Shown here piece by piece: positions 25,001-37,000 of a stretch of DNA of 64,000 nucleotides. The DNA comes from Diplolepis rosae. Taxonomy: Eukaryota; Arthropoda; Insecta; Hymenoptera; Diplolepididae. Location: positions 3,162,001 through 3,226,000 of the forward strand of contig JAPYXD010000484.1 of the NCBI GenBank assembly GCA_030998225.1. Direction: 5' to 3'. Within the stretch, counting starts at the first letter, position 1; every line of letters starts with the position of its first letter. The translations under genes and the position numbers were made by a program. The notes under the pieces are model-generated. The model saw nothing but the letters and a program-made list of their open reading frames with translations. It did not search any database and was not told the origin of the DNA.

Positions 25001-28000
25001 AAATACTCTAGAAAAGTTCTATAATTTTTAGAGTTAACGTCGATCAATAATTTGTAGAGAAAACTGCATGAAAGAATGATAAGAAGTTTTATAGAAATCA
25101 AATTGGAGGTAATGATTGTTTGTGAATCCTTTGTAGTATAACCTTTAGAGAATAGTTCCCTAAAATCTTGTTACGCAGTCGTTCAATAAAAACATTGGGT
25201 ATAGAAAACCACATGAGAAACCACATAGGAAAATGCATATATATAAAAAAGGGCTTAAATTATAATACAGCCTCCCATATGGTTTCAAAAAGGGCTTAAA
25301 TTATAATACAGCCTCCCATATGGTTTCAAGTGTAGCTTCCCACATAGTTTTGAGCTCGACTGGTTGCAGACCAGAGAACTGCATATGCTTGGCAAAACTT
25401 GGTTACTTACATCAGCGGCGGTTTGACATTGCCTTCCAATGATCGCTATGATGTAACTAGCGAAGCAAAGCTGAAAATAATGGCTGAAAGTACGTCTTGA
25501 GAGAAAGGGGGGGGGGGGGGGGGAGCTTCAGTAGTCAGAGGGATGCAATGGGATATTTGTCAAGTCTCACTTGTAGTTGGTGCGTGTCCTTAAAAAACTT
25601 TTTTTTACTGTTTTAAGAATATGTAGATTTTTGAATTTATCTTAATGCTTGCAGACGAAATGAAGCTATCCATAGGGGAAATATCATAAATTAAAATATG
25701 TATATTGTCCAACGCATATTAAACGACGCTATAAAAAAAACACTCTAAGATTGAAAAACGTCATATTAACCGACTAACTTTTTGTTAAAGATTCAAAATT
25801 TATTGATTCGCGTAAGAGTCTTGAACTGAGTTGACACCTCAGATCCTTGTCTACAAGAAACTGTTTCAAAACTAAGGAAGACATATCTTTATGTTTTCCT
25901 GAGTGGCTTTTATTCTTTAGAAACTCTTGTCCAGTACCGCGTAGACATTTGAAACCGCTTGAAAAATGCTGATTTTCACGAATGGGCGAAAACGCTTATT
26001 TTCAAAAACAAGAATTCTGATGTTCAGAAAGTTCATTTGTTGTTATTATAGTCAGCAGTCCTGAGACTGGTTTGACAAATTTACAAGCTTTAAAAAATTT
26101 AACATTTTGCCCTAAAAAGTGGATACACTATCAAGGGGACTTAACGGCATGCTTTTTTGGTTTGGATCAATACTTTCCCTAATAAAAGTTGGATTAATAT
26201 TGCGAAACGGAAAAAAGCTAGTCAGAGTGACTATTTCCTCCGTTGTTTAATACATAATATTTTTTAATCGAGTTTGTTTTAGTAATAGTGTCGAAAATGT
26301 TATCTCGAATAAAATAAACTGTGAGAAGTTTCAATTGGATGAGAAATATAGATTTTTCAGTTCGGAATCAATAGACAATTTTTAGTTGTTTTTAGCTGCT
26401 TTTGAATGATGTAATTCCATTAATAAAATTTCCATAAATTTTATCTAATTCAAATTTTTAATGGCTCATTTTATTCAAGATAAAATTTTCCACACTTCCA
26501 CTGGAAAAATTCGGCAAAAGAAAATAATAAATGAAAATAACTAAGGAAACAGTCAGTTCGACTAACTTTTTCCTGAATGTCCGTTCAATTTTTCCTTAGG
26601 GAAAATTACGGGAAAATGATTTATTTTTGCTTTCAAATGTTCACACTGGGCATTTGTTTATAAAATTAATACAAAATATAGGATGACAAAATTTCGTCAT
26701 TAAACATCACTGACGAAATAATTTAATGTAAAGTAATTAAATTAAAACTAAGAGAAAAAAATCTGCCCGCTTGGCGGGCACATTCTCATTGCGCGCTTCG
26801 CGCGCAGCTCGCTTCGCTCGCAAGCTTGAGCGCGCCTAGGGCGCGCGATTTGATCGTCGCGCTCTTCGCGCTCCGGAATTTTTGAACGTCGCGCTTCGCT
26901 CTCCGATCTTTCTGGACCTCGCGCTTCGCGCTCGGTCTTGTGCTCTTCGCATACATTTAAGTTTATTTTTTATAATTTAATACTAAAGCTCAAACCAATT
27001 TTATAATATTAAAGATGATGTGAATTACTCATTTTCTCAAATTCACTAAATTTCTTTTTCAGTTTAAGTGAAACAGGAAATTCAATTTACTTAAGGCTCT
27101 ATCGGCCTTAAGGAAAACATTCTCATCATGACACTCGCGCTTCGCGCTCGATTTTCTGTATACATTTCAGTAACTTTTTAATAAATTACATGATTAAAAT
27201 AATTTATTTTCTTCCAAATCTCTCAAAAAGAAAAAATAATCGTAGACTTTATTTAAGGTAGTACGATGACGAAAATTAGACCTCAGGCTAAAATAGATAA
27301 TTTTGCTTTCAAGAATAGCAATATTATTATTGAAGGGCTAATTTGAAAGAGAAAAGATTGTTTTTCATGAAAAAAATTTGAAACACAAAAAAATAATGTA
27401 ATTAATAAATATTTAAAGAATTTGAAAATCCTTCTGTGGAAAAAATGACGCTTTCGACTGCGCTGGGATTCGAGCCCAGGTCTTTCGATTGCCGGTCGAC
27501 TGCTCTAACCACTGAGCTACACAGGCGTCCGACATCTCTTTCTCCACAGGAAGATCTCCTTATATCGCCTAGTGGCTCAGCCTTGCGGCTGTAAGTGATT
27601 TCAAATTAATTAGTTGAGTTTGAAATTTTTGTCACTGCCTACATTATCGGAGAATCACTAGTCGCGTATCAGACAGGATACGTTGTATCCCAGCGCAGTC
27701 GAAAGCGTCATTTTTTCCACAGAAGGATTTTCAAATTCTTTAAATATTGAATTTATTTGCATTATTTGCGATATAAGAGTTTGAAATTGTCTACGAGGAC
27801 ACCTGTCGACAACGTATCCTATCTGATACGCGACTAGTGATTCTCCGATAATGTAGGCAGTGACAAAAATTTCAAACTCAACTAATTAATTTGAAATCAT
27901 TTACAGCCGCAAGGCTGAGCCACTAGGCGATATAAGGAGATCTTCCTGTGGAGAAAGAGATTTCGGACGCCTGTGTAGCTCAGTGGTTAGAGCAGTCGAC

Positions 28001-31000
28001 CGGCAATCGAAAGACCTGGGCTCGAATCCCAGCGCAGTCGAAAGCGTTATTTTTTCCACAGAAGGATTTTCAAATTCTTTAAATATTGAATTTATTTGCA
28101 TTATTTGCGATATAAGAGTTTGAAATTGTCTACGAGGACACCTGTCGACAACGTATCCTATCTGATACGCGACTAGTGATTCTCCGATAATGTAGGCAGT
28201 GACAAAAATTTCAAACTCAACTAATTAATTTGAAGTTATTAATAAATTTCATTTTTGCCCAAACTTATTTTCTTATCGCTTCGAGCCAATTTTTTAAAAA
28301 TGATGCGATTATAATAAATCACGGTTCATTTTTTTAGGAAAAAGATCCTCTACAACTTGACCGTTTCCGATTTTTGAAAATGAATTCTTTAATGGCTGAA
28401 ATTATAAAAAAACAATTTTTCAAAACAAAATTTTTATAAACAAATTGCTGTATTTGATAATAATTAATTCAATTTCAAAAATGGGAAACGGTCAAGTTGT
28501 AGAGAATCTTTTTTCTAAAAAAATGAACCATAATTTATTAGAATCGCATCATTTTCAAAAATTTGACTCGAAGCGATAAGAAAATAAGTTTGGGCAAAAA
28601 TAAAATTTATTAATAACATTATTTTTTTGTGTTTCAAATTTTTTTCATGAAAAATAATTTTTTCTCATTCAAATTGGCCCTTCAATAATAATGTTGCTAT
28701 TCTTGAAAGCAAAATTATCTATTTTTGTCTGAGGTCTAATTTTCGTGATCGTACTACCTTAAGGAAACGATTTTGGAGAACAACGCTTATTTCGTATCTC
28801 ACATATTTTGGTGAAAAAAATCGAATTTTTTTAATATTAAAAATCAAAACATAAAATATACATCCTGTCGAGAAATTTTTTAATAAGAATGTGTAGACCT
28901 CATTTAGGCAAATAATTTTTCATCTAAACATTTTTTAATGAATCTCATATATTTTGTCTAAAAAATGGAATTATTGAATTTTAATCGTATTTTTTGGAAT
29001 TGAAACGAGAAATATATGTTTTTTCATAAACTGTGTAAGACAAAACTTGTAGATCTTTTTGAAACGAACAACTTTGTACTCTTACGTTTTTTTCGTATTT
29101 CACATATTATTGTTAAAAAATTGAATTTTGGATTTTCAATAGATTATTTTTGAATTAAAAAAAAAATATATGCATCTTATGAAAAAATGTTACAATTCAA
29201 ATTTGTAGGTCTTTATGTAGAAAATAATATTGTATCATAACGTTTTTTCGTATCTCGTATAATTTAACTGGAAAATGGAATTTTGATATTGACTTTTTTC
29301 GAATTTGAATATGCTGTAACATTTCTAATTTTGATTTAATCAAAAAATGTTATCAGGATAATTTTTAGAGATTTATGAGCACTATCTAAAACCAGTATTA
29401 AAATTTTTGATTTTTTCAAAAAATTATTTTCAAAAACACAAAAGTAGTGCTCAATCCCTCAATTTTGATTGAATGTGGCTGGTTAACGAACTTGTCCTTA
29501 CTTTTTCGGCTCCGATAAAGTGTGCCAAAGCACAATTCAATCTGATAATACTATCGAGAGTTATGCCGCACACGACCTACAGACAGACAGACACTTTCGT
29601 AAAAACCCTTTTTTCGGACTCAGGGGGTCTCAAAACGTAAAGATTTGATGAAATTTTTGAAAGTCATTTTTCACATAAAACCAATACCTTCTCATCCATG
29701 ATGAGAATGTAAAAATGATTTCCTTTTGTAGTATAATTTGTTCTTCAAATTAATAAAAAATATCCGATAACAAATTTTTATGATCGTACATCATTTTGTG
29801 AATAGAAGCAAGTGATTTTAACGCAAAAATGTACTTAAAAACGAAATATCTGTAATGTAGACTATTTGTAAATTTAATTTATTTATAACAATTAACTTTA
29901 CAAGATAATAATTTGTTTTTAATTTTTTTAAACTCTGCTCATATAGTCCAGCGATGCTGAGCATAGTAATAGTATATTACGTGCCTAGGCGCACAATGAG
30001 GGTTATTGCGCGACGAGCGACAATGCTCGCAGGAGATCGAAGCCGAGGCGCGATCAGTCCTGCGAGCATTGTCGCGAGTCTCGTAATTTCCCGAATTGTG
30101 TGTATTGGTACGTAATCTATTTTATGTGACTTTGGTGCGTATACGATTTTTTATGTATACACTCGAATCTAATCTAGTATTGTACTATTCCACAATGATA
30201 ACAGTAAGAAACGAGAAAATCGACTTTTTTCCACTATTTGTATTAACGTAAAATTTCAAGGTTTTCTTTTTGATGAAGTTCCGAAGAGATCTTACACTGC
30301 TAAAAATCTTAATAATTTTAACAGACTTTAATATACAAGTGGTAAATTAAAATTAATAGATTTGTATATTATGAAAAATTAATATACGTTCATATGAAAA
30401 TTAATAATTTTACAATCAAATATATTAAAATTAGCAAATATTATTAAAATATATATACATGTGTATTGAAATTCAAATGAAAGTTTGTATTTTTTGAGAT
30501 GAAAGTATTTTAAATTTAATATACGTTACTGAAAAAAACTTCCATTACATGTAATAGAAGTTTAATACAGAAATTTCTAACAGCATACCCTCGATCTTCT
30601 CAAAACCCGGTAAGAAGGTTTGCATTAAAAACGATTGAAAAGTTCAATCGATTTTAATCCCTGATTCGAGATATTTTTTCAATCCATAAAATGGGCAGAA
30701 AAGTGAGAAAGATTGAATCGCTTTTAATATCGTAGGAAAAAGTCGCCGCGGCGTGATTGAAATCTTGGGTTGGTATTCACAAAAACATTGTATATACATA
30801 TTCTTTTCACACTGAAATACATTGCTTTTTTTCAATAACAGTTAATAAATTTATTTTTCAAATAGTTTAGCAGCTTCAAAAGGTTGTATAAAAGATTTTT
30901 AAAGTATTGTTATTGTTCGGAAAATCAAAATAATCTCTAATATAGCCTTTATTCAATGAATTAGGCACATTATTTTTTTGTATTTGCTATTTATTTTTAA

Positions 31001-34000
31001 AGAATGTCACATCAAATTTTCCATACAATTACGAACAACTTATCTTAAAAAAAACATTCATAGAATATTACACATTTCAACGTTCGTATTATAAAAAGAA
31101 AGAAATGCGCATTACATAATTTAGAATATTTTTTAGCTATGAAACAATTTTTTTCAACTGATTTATTATTAACATAATTATATGCATTTGTTTATTTAAG
31201 TTGTTGTTATTGCTATTCTAATATATTGAGATGTACAATAATTTACAACTACCATTCAGGGGAATACAATTGAGATAAAACAAATTTTTAACATTGTGAT
31301 TGAAAGCGATTCAGTTAGTCGAAATCAAAAGAATAACTTAACTTTATTGAAAGTTCAATACTTAAATTCCATTAAATTAATTGAATGATCTTCTTCTCTG
31401 GCATAGCCTCTATCGATCGCTCGATTCAAATAAAAATCTTAAATCAAATCGATTTAATATATTGTACAAGATGTTAGTCCAAATGGTTTTCAGGGAGTTC
31501 CCAAATCGTTTTAAATGCAAGCCTTCTTACCGGAAACTACATTGAGAAAAATGGATTATAAAATTTAATTTCCAGGTCCAGTAACTATGGGACAGACATT
31601 TATGTTATAAACAGTACAATCTAGATTATGAGAAGTATAATTTAGATTATAAGTGACACAACCTACATTTTATTCTATGTTCTAACATTATACCGCTTAT
31701 AATCGAAATTATACTTTTTATAATTTAAATGGCTCTCCTATAATCACTGGACCTGAATATTAAATTTTATGATCTATTTCTCTCCGTGTACATATGCCCG
31801 CGTATTTTGATGGTAACGGGAATGATAGTGAAAGTTAGGGCAAATTCGATATTCATTGTGAAAACCATAAAAACCTCAGAAAAATCATGGTTTTTTTGCG
31901 TTTATCTCAGCAAATACGCGAAATGTTGAGTACTGTTTCCAAAAAAAGCTTGAAATCTTGTCAAAATACTCATTTAATGCTTCATCCATTTTTATCATGT
32001 GGGTGATATTTTTCAAGATATTTGATGATCAATATGAAAATTTCATGCCTACATCCTGCCCAAAACGATTTATCTTTGATTTGCTTGTAATAATGAATCC
32101 TTACGTATTTTGATGCGCTCATTACAAAAATGATAGTGAAAGTTGGCGCAAATTTTATTTTCATGGTAAAAACCTCGAAAAACCCATAAAAATTATGGTT
32201 TTTTTTTTAAACACGATGGGATGAAGGATACAATCAATATGAAGTCCTGTCGCGCAGTGGATGACTTTTTTTAAAACACGATGAGAAGTTTCCTCGATAA
32301 TAATGAATACTCGTGAGAAACTTAAACATAATAGCAGACTGCATTTCAAAACTTTTATCTATTTTATCCTTTATTTTTGCGGTAACTAGGTACCCATTAC
32401 ATAATTTTCTGTTGTGAGTAACATTTAGTTTTTAAAAAAACTGTCACTTTTTTCCATGCGGCTAAAACTTGTAATAACTAACGACGCATGGTACGGTGCC
32501 TCCTACACGCAGAAAAAAGAAAAGCAAAATTTACTAACCAGGAACAGTAAATGATTTTAAGTAAATGTAACAGTAAAAACTGTGAACATAGCTGAAAAGA
32601 AATGTCGGAATTACTGAGCGTTTCGTAAATCTCATAGTAAAATCAAAGTAAATCTAACTCTGTCATTTGTGAGTTAAAAATACCTTTATCATATGTATTA
32701 AATACAGGATGATAAGTACCATTCACTGAAACTGAATTACAATACTAGTATAGTACACATTAACGAAACATCAGTAGGTTTTACCGATCTGGATGTTTCA
32801 CTTAACTCGCGCACATGTAACGAAAACATAACCTTCATGTGTAAATCAAGTGTGCCGGATACGCTGGGTGTAAACAAAGGAATTTCCAACTGCAGTGAGA
32901 AAAACGGATCATAAAACCTGGATGTTAAAAGTAAGGATAGTATTCGGTAAAATCAAAACATTCATTCTCGGTTTTTCATATAATTCGTTTCAGAATGTCG
33001 TCCGAGTGCTTCCGACGTTATACGATTAGCTTCGTAGACTCGAATCCAAGTCTGGCCAAGTCAGTAGTGGCTTATAAGCGACATTTATTTCGGAATATGG
33101 CAAGCGAGAATAGCCGAGAGGATTTAGACGTTAGGAATGCGTTTAGTTAATGTAGATATAGGTAGAGTTAGAGGGTTCGAACCCAAAAGCGATTCTGAAA
33201 TTTAATTTCAAGCGTATGCGATTATAAATAGTGTTGTAGCATTGTGTACTTAAATATCTGAACATAAATGAGGTATGATAATAATATTTGTGTATGTGTT
33301 CCCACTGAAACCTCCCCTCTTTTGAGTGCCAAAGCTCTCCCCTCTATCTTTCTTTTGTTTTGCACGCGTTAAATCTGGTATGTTTCAATTTATAATCCAA
33401 GATATTATCCGATACTATCTTTTTTTAAAAACATCTATAGATTATGGTTTTAATAATCTAGATCGCTGTCCCATAGTTAATAGTCCAAGATTATACCCGG
33501 TAACATATTTTTCACTACCGTTAACAATCCATTTTTCTCAGTGTGCAAAGAAAGTAGCCAAAACAAAAGAACTGTGTTACCCGAAACGAATATGCTACTT
33601 TCACTAAGAAAAATCGGTAAAGCTACTGTCTTATAAGTAATTCTGACATTCCACAAACGTAAAGAGCACTAACATTTTGGTAAACTATACCGTTACAGTA
33701 AGTTACATTCTCTTACACGCTATGGGAATGTAACAGAATAATAAGCATTTGTAGCATTTAGAAACAGTGTAGGATAGCAATTGGCTCGGTGAAATTTACT
33801 GATCCGCAAGTCAGTACCACTTATGTATTCGTATTTGTAACTACCAAATCTGATTACAGTTACTTGTTCAGTCTAGTAACATTCAGTTAACTGGCCAGTT
33901 GTCCATATAAGTACTTGGAAATTAAGTAAGATTTACCGGATTTTCAGTATATTATACGGAACTTTTTTCTGCGTGTATGATATTGCAATGATAAATTGTC

Positions 34001-37000
34001 CACTTTAATCACGTTTTTCCTTCAAACCATGTACTCTACCTTCGTGAAATTTTAATACGTGTATTTCAACTATTTCCATCGATATTGTAAATATTGCGTT
34101 ATTTTCACTATTACTATAGATGAAACACGGATCCACCACTATACTCCAGAATCTCGTGAAGGGTCAACACAGTGGGTTAAACCTGGTGAAAATGCACCAA
34201 AGCGTCCGAAAACGCAACAATCGGCTGGGAAAGTTATGGCTAGTGTGAAAGGAAAGGAAGGGGGATTACTGGAGCATATTATGCTGCATTATTGGATCAA
34301 TTGGTTCTCGAAATCAGGAAGAAACGACCACATTTAAAGAAGGAAAAAATCCTAATGATAATGCACCAGCTTACACATTGAACATTGCACAGGCAAAAAA
34401 GCATGAATTGGGTTGCGAATCGCTTCCGCATCCACCGTATTCTCCAGACCTGGCCCCCAGCGACTATTACCTGTTCCTAAACCACAAGAGATAGCTGTGT
34501 GGTAGGAATTTTGAGTCGAAGGAAGAAGTTAAATGGGTAACAGAAGGGTATTTTGGAGGGTTTGACAAATCGTATTATTTGGAAGGCATAGAAAAGTTGG
34601 AAGATTGTAATACTCGTTGTATCAAGTTAAAGGAGAGTACAATGAGAAACAAAACCGATGTTTGCCAAAGAATAAATTCTTGTTCATTTTATCACGTCAA
34701 TATCAAACAACCTAGTACTTCAGGCTCCATTAGCCTTAAGGAACATATTTTCATCATGACACTCGAGCTTTGCGCTCGATTTTTAACTTTATATCCATTA
34801 GAATTACGTTTCCATTAAAAATATAAATTTGAGCGCGCCCAGGGCGCGCGTTTCTGTTATCGCGCTTTGCGCTCCGGAATATGTGAATCTCGCGCTTTGC
34901 GCTCGGTGTTCTATATTTTTAATAATATTTTTTGTTAGTAAACAAAAGATATAACCCCTATTAAAAAATGTTAAAGACCAAAGTTGTAGATCTTTTTGGA
35001 ATAAACAATTTTGTTTCCTAACATTTTTTCTCAATCTCGTATATTTTGGCGGGAAAATTGAATTTTTGATTTTGATAAAAACGTTTTTGATAAATAATTC
35101 AAAAGATATTTCTTGTAAAAAATAGTCCGAAGCTGATTTTTAGATCTTTTTGAAATTATCAATTGTTTCGTATCTCGCATAGATTTGGTGCAATGGTGAT
35201 AATGTTTTTTACAATTAAAACTAAAATTACGTGTTCGATCAAAAAGTAATTCGAAGTCAATTTGTATATCTTCTAGAGATGAATAATTTTGTCTAGAAAA
35301 TTTTTTCATATCTCGTATAGGTTTTTTGGAAACCAAAAGTTTCTATCTTTAATGAAATTTTTATTGACGGACAAAAAATATAAATTCTATTAAAAGATAG
35401 TCACCAGAAAATGTGTAGATCTCTTTAAAATAAACGATTTTTTTACATTCTCATCATGGATGAGAAGGTATTGGTTTTATGTGAAAAATGACTTTCGAAA
35501 TTTTCATCAAATCTTTACGTTTTGAGACCCCCTGAGTCAGAAAAAATGGTTTTTACGAAAGTGTCTGTCTGTCTGTCTGTCTGTCTGTAGGTCGTGTGCG
35601 GCATAACTCTCGATAGAATTATCAGATTGAATTGAGCTTTGGTACACTTTATCGGAGCCGAAAAAGTAAGGACAAGTTCGTTAACCAGCCACATCCAATC
35701 AAAATTGAGGGATTGAGCACTACTTTTGTGTTTTTGAAAATAATTTTTTGAAAAAATCAAAAATTCCAATCCTGGTTTTTGATAGTGCTCATAAATCTCT
35801 ACAAATTATCCTAATAACATTTTTTGATTAAATCAAAATTAGAAATGTTACAGCATATTCAAATTCGAAAAAAGTCAATATCAAAATTCCATTTTCCAGT
35901 TAAATTATACGAGATACGAAAAAACGTTATGATACAATATTATGGAATACATAAAGACCTACAAATTTGAATTATAACATTTTTTCATAAGATGCATATT
36001 TTTCTTTTTAATTAAAAAAAAAACTATTGAAAATCCAAAATTCAATTTTTGAACAATAATGTTGGAAATACCAAAAAAACGTAAGAATACAAAGTTGTTC
36101 GTTTCAAAAAGATCTACAAATTTTGTCTGACACAGTTTCTGATAAAAGATATATTTTTCGTTTCAATTCCAAAAAATACGATGAAAATGAAAAAATTCCA
36201 TTTTTTAGACAAAATATGTGAGATGCAAAAAAAACATTTAGATGGAAAATTGTTTGCCTAAATGAGGTCTACAAATTCTGATAAAGAAATTTCGGGACAG
36301 GATGTATATTTTATGTTTTGATTTTTAATATTGAAAAAATTCTATTTTTTTCACCAAAATATGTGAGATACGAAATAAGCGTTGTTCTGCAAAATCGTTT
36401 CCTTAAATAAAGTCTACGATTGTTTTTTCTTTTTGAGAGATTTGGAAGAAAATAAATTATTTTAATCATGTAATTTATTAAAAAGTTACTGAAATGTATA
36501 CAGAAAATCGAGCGCGAAGCGCGAGTGTCATGATGAGAATGTTTTCCTTAAGGCCGATAGAGCCTTAAGTAAATTGAATTTCCTGTTTCACTTAAATTCA
36601 AAAAGAAATTCAGTGACTTTGAGAAAATGTGTAATTCACATCATCTGTAATATTATTATAAAATTGGTTTGAGCTTCAGTATCAAAATATAAGAAATAAA
36701 CTTAAATGTATGCGAAGAGCACAAGACCGAGCGCGAAGCACAAGACCGAGCGCGAAGCGCGAGGTCCAAAAAGAACGGAGCGCGAAGCGCGACGTTCAAA
36801 AATTCCGGAGCGCGCAGCGCGACGATCGAGTATTACGGAGCGCGAAGCGCGACGATCGAATCGCGCGCCCTAGGCGCGCTCAAATTTGCGAGCGAAGCGA
36901 GCTGCGCGCAATGAGAATGTGCCCGCGAAGCGGGCAGATTTTTTCTTAACATTTTTGCAGTATCTCATATATTTCGACGGGAAACTGGATTTTCTGATTT

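Larger units (their letters stand above)
24757..26754. other. Intron 14 segment without gene
   Basis: AT-rich DNA with a short tandem duplication (25246-25330), a 17-bp poly-G tract and, near 26200-26600, fragments with GTCAGTT and TTTTTCCTTAGGGAA that also occur inverted near 19030-19110. These may be pieces of another MITE. No ORF was supported. Confidence 0.5.
27262..28757. mobile_element. TTAA-flanked inverted-repeat element carrying tRNA-like units
   Basis: Inverted ends of about 150 bp: the left begins GGTAGTACGATGACGAAAAT and the right is its near inverse. TTAA lies at both borders. The family D copy at 19085-20243 shows the empty site (TTTATTTAAGGAAACG), so the borders are exact. The interior is a palindrome built from a 338-bp unit in both orientations. 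Duplication and ends suggest a piggyBac- or Kolobok-mobilised non-autonomous element. Confidence 0.85.
26755..29713 (+). repeat. Family D repeat, full copy 3 (split by a TTAA element)
   Basis: The left end is ATCTGCCCGCTTGGCGGGCA and then a run of GC-rich palindromes (GCGCGCTTCGCGCGC, GAGCGCGCCTAGGGCGCGCG, CTCGCGCTTCGCGCTCG). The right end is CTTCTCATCCATGATGAGAA. After removing the insertion 27262-28757 it is about 1.46 kb. It is noncoding, without long inverted ends or clear target duplication, and has a hairpin at each end. These traits fit a non-autonomous Helitron/Helentron-like element better than a TIR transposon; this is inference. Confidence 0.75.

Noticed and set aside
25246..25330. 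CRISPR-like direct repeat
   Set aside because: Only two adjacent identical units without spacers, in a eukaryotic intron.
26755..26960. GC-rich palindromes as a sign of bacterial DNA
   Set aside because: They recur in several copies inside an insect gene intron and belong to family D.
27901..28101. Minus-strand open frame containing GFEPRSFDCRSTALTTELH
   Set aside because: It is the antisense of the tRNA-like sequence, a well-known false protein call.
36710..36949. Arg/Ala-rich open frame over the GC-rich palindromes
   Set aside because: It is a translation of the GAGCGCGAAGCGCGA repeats of family D, not a gene.
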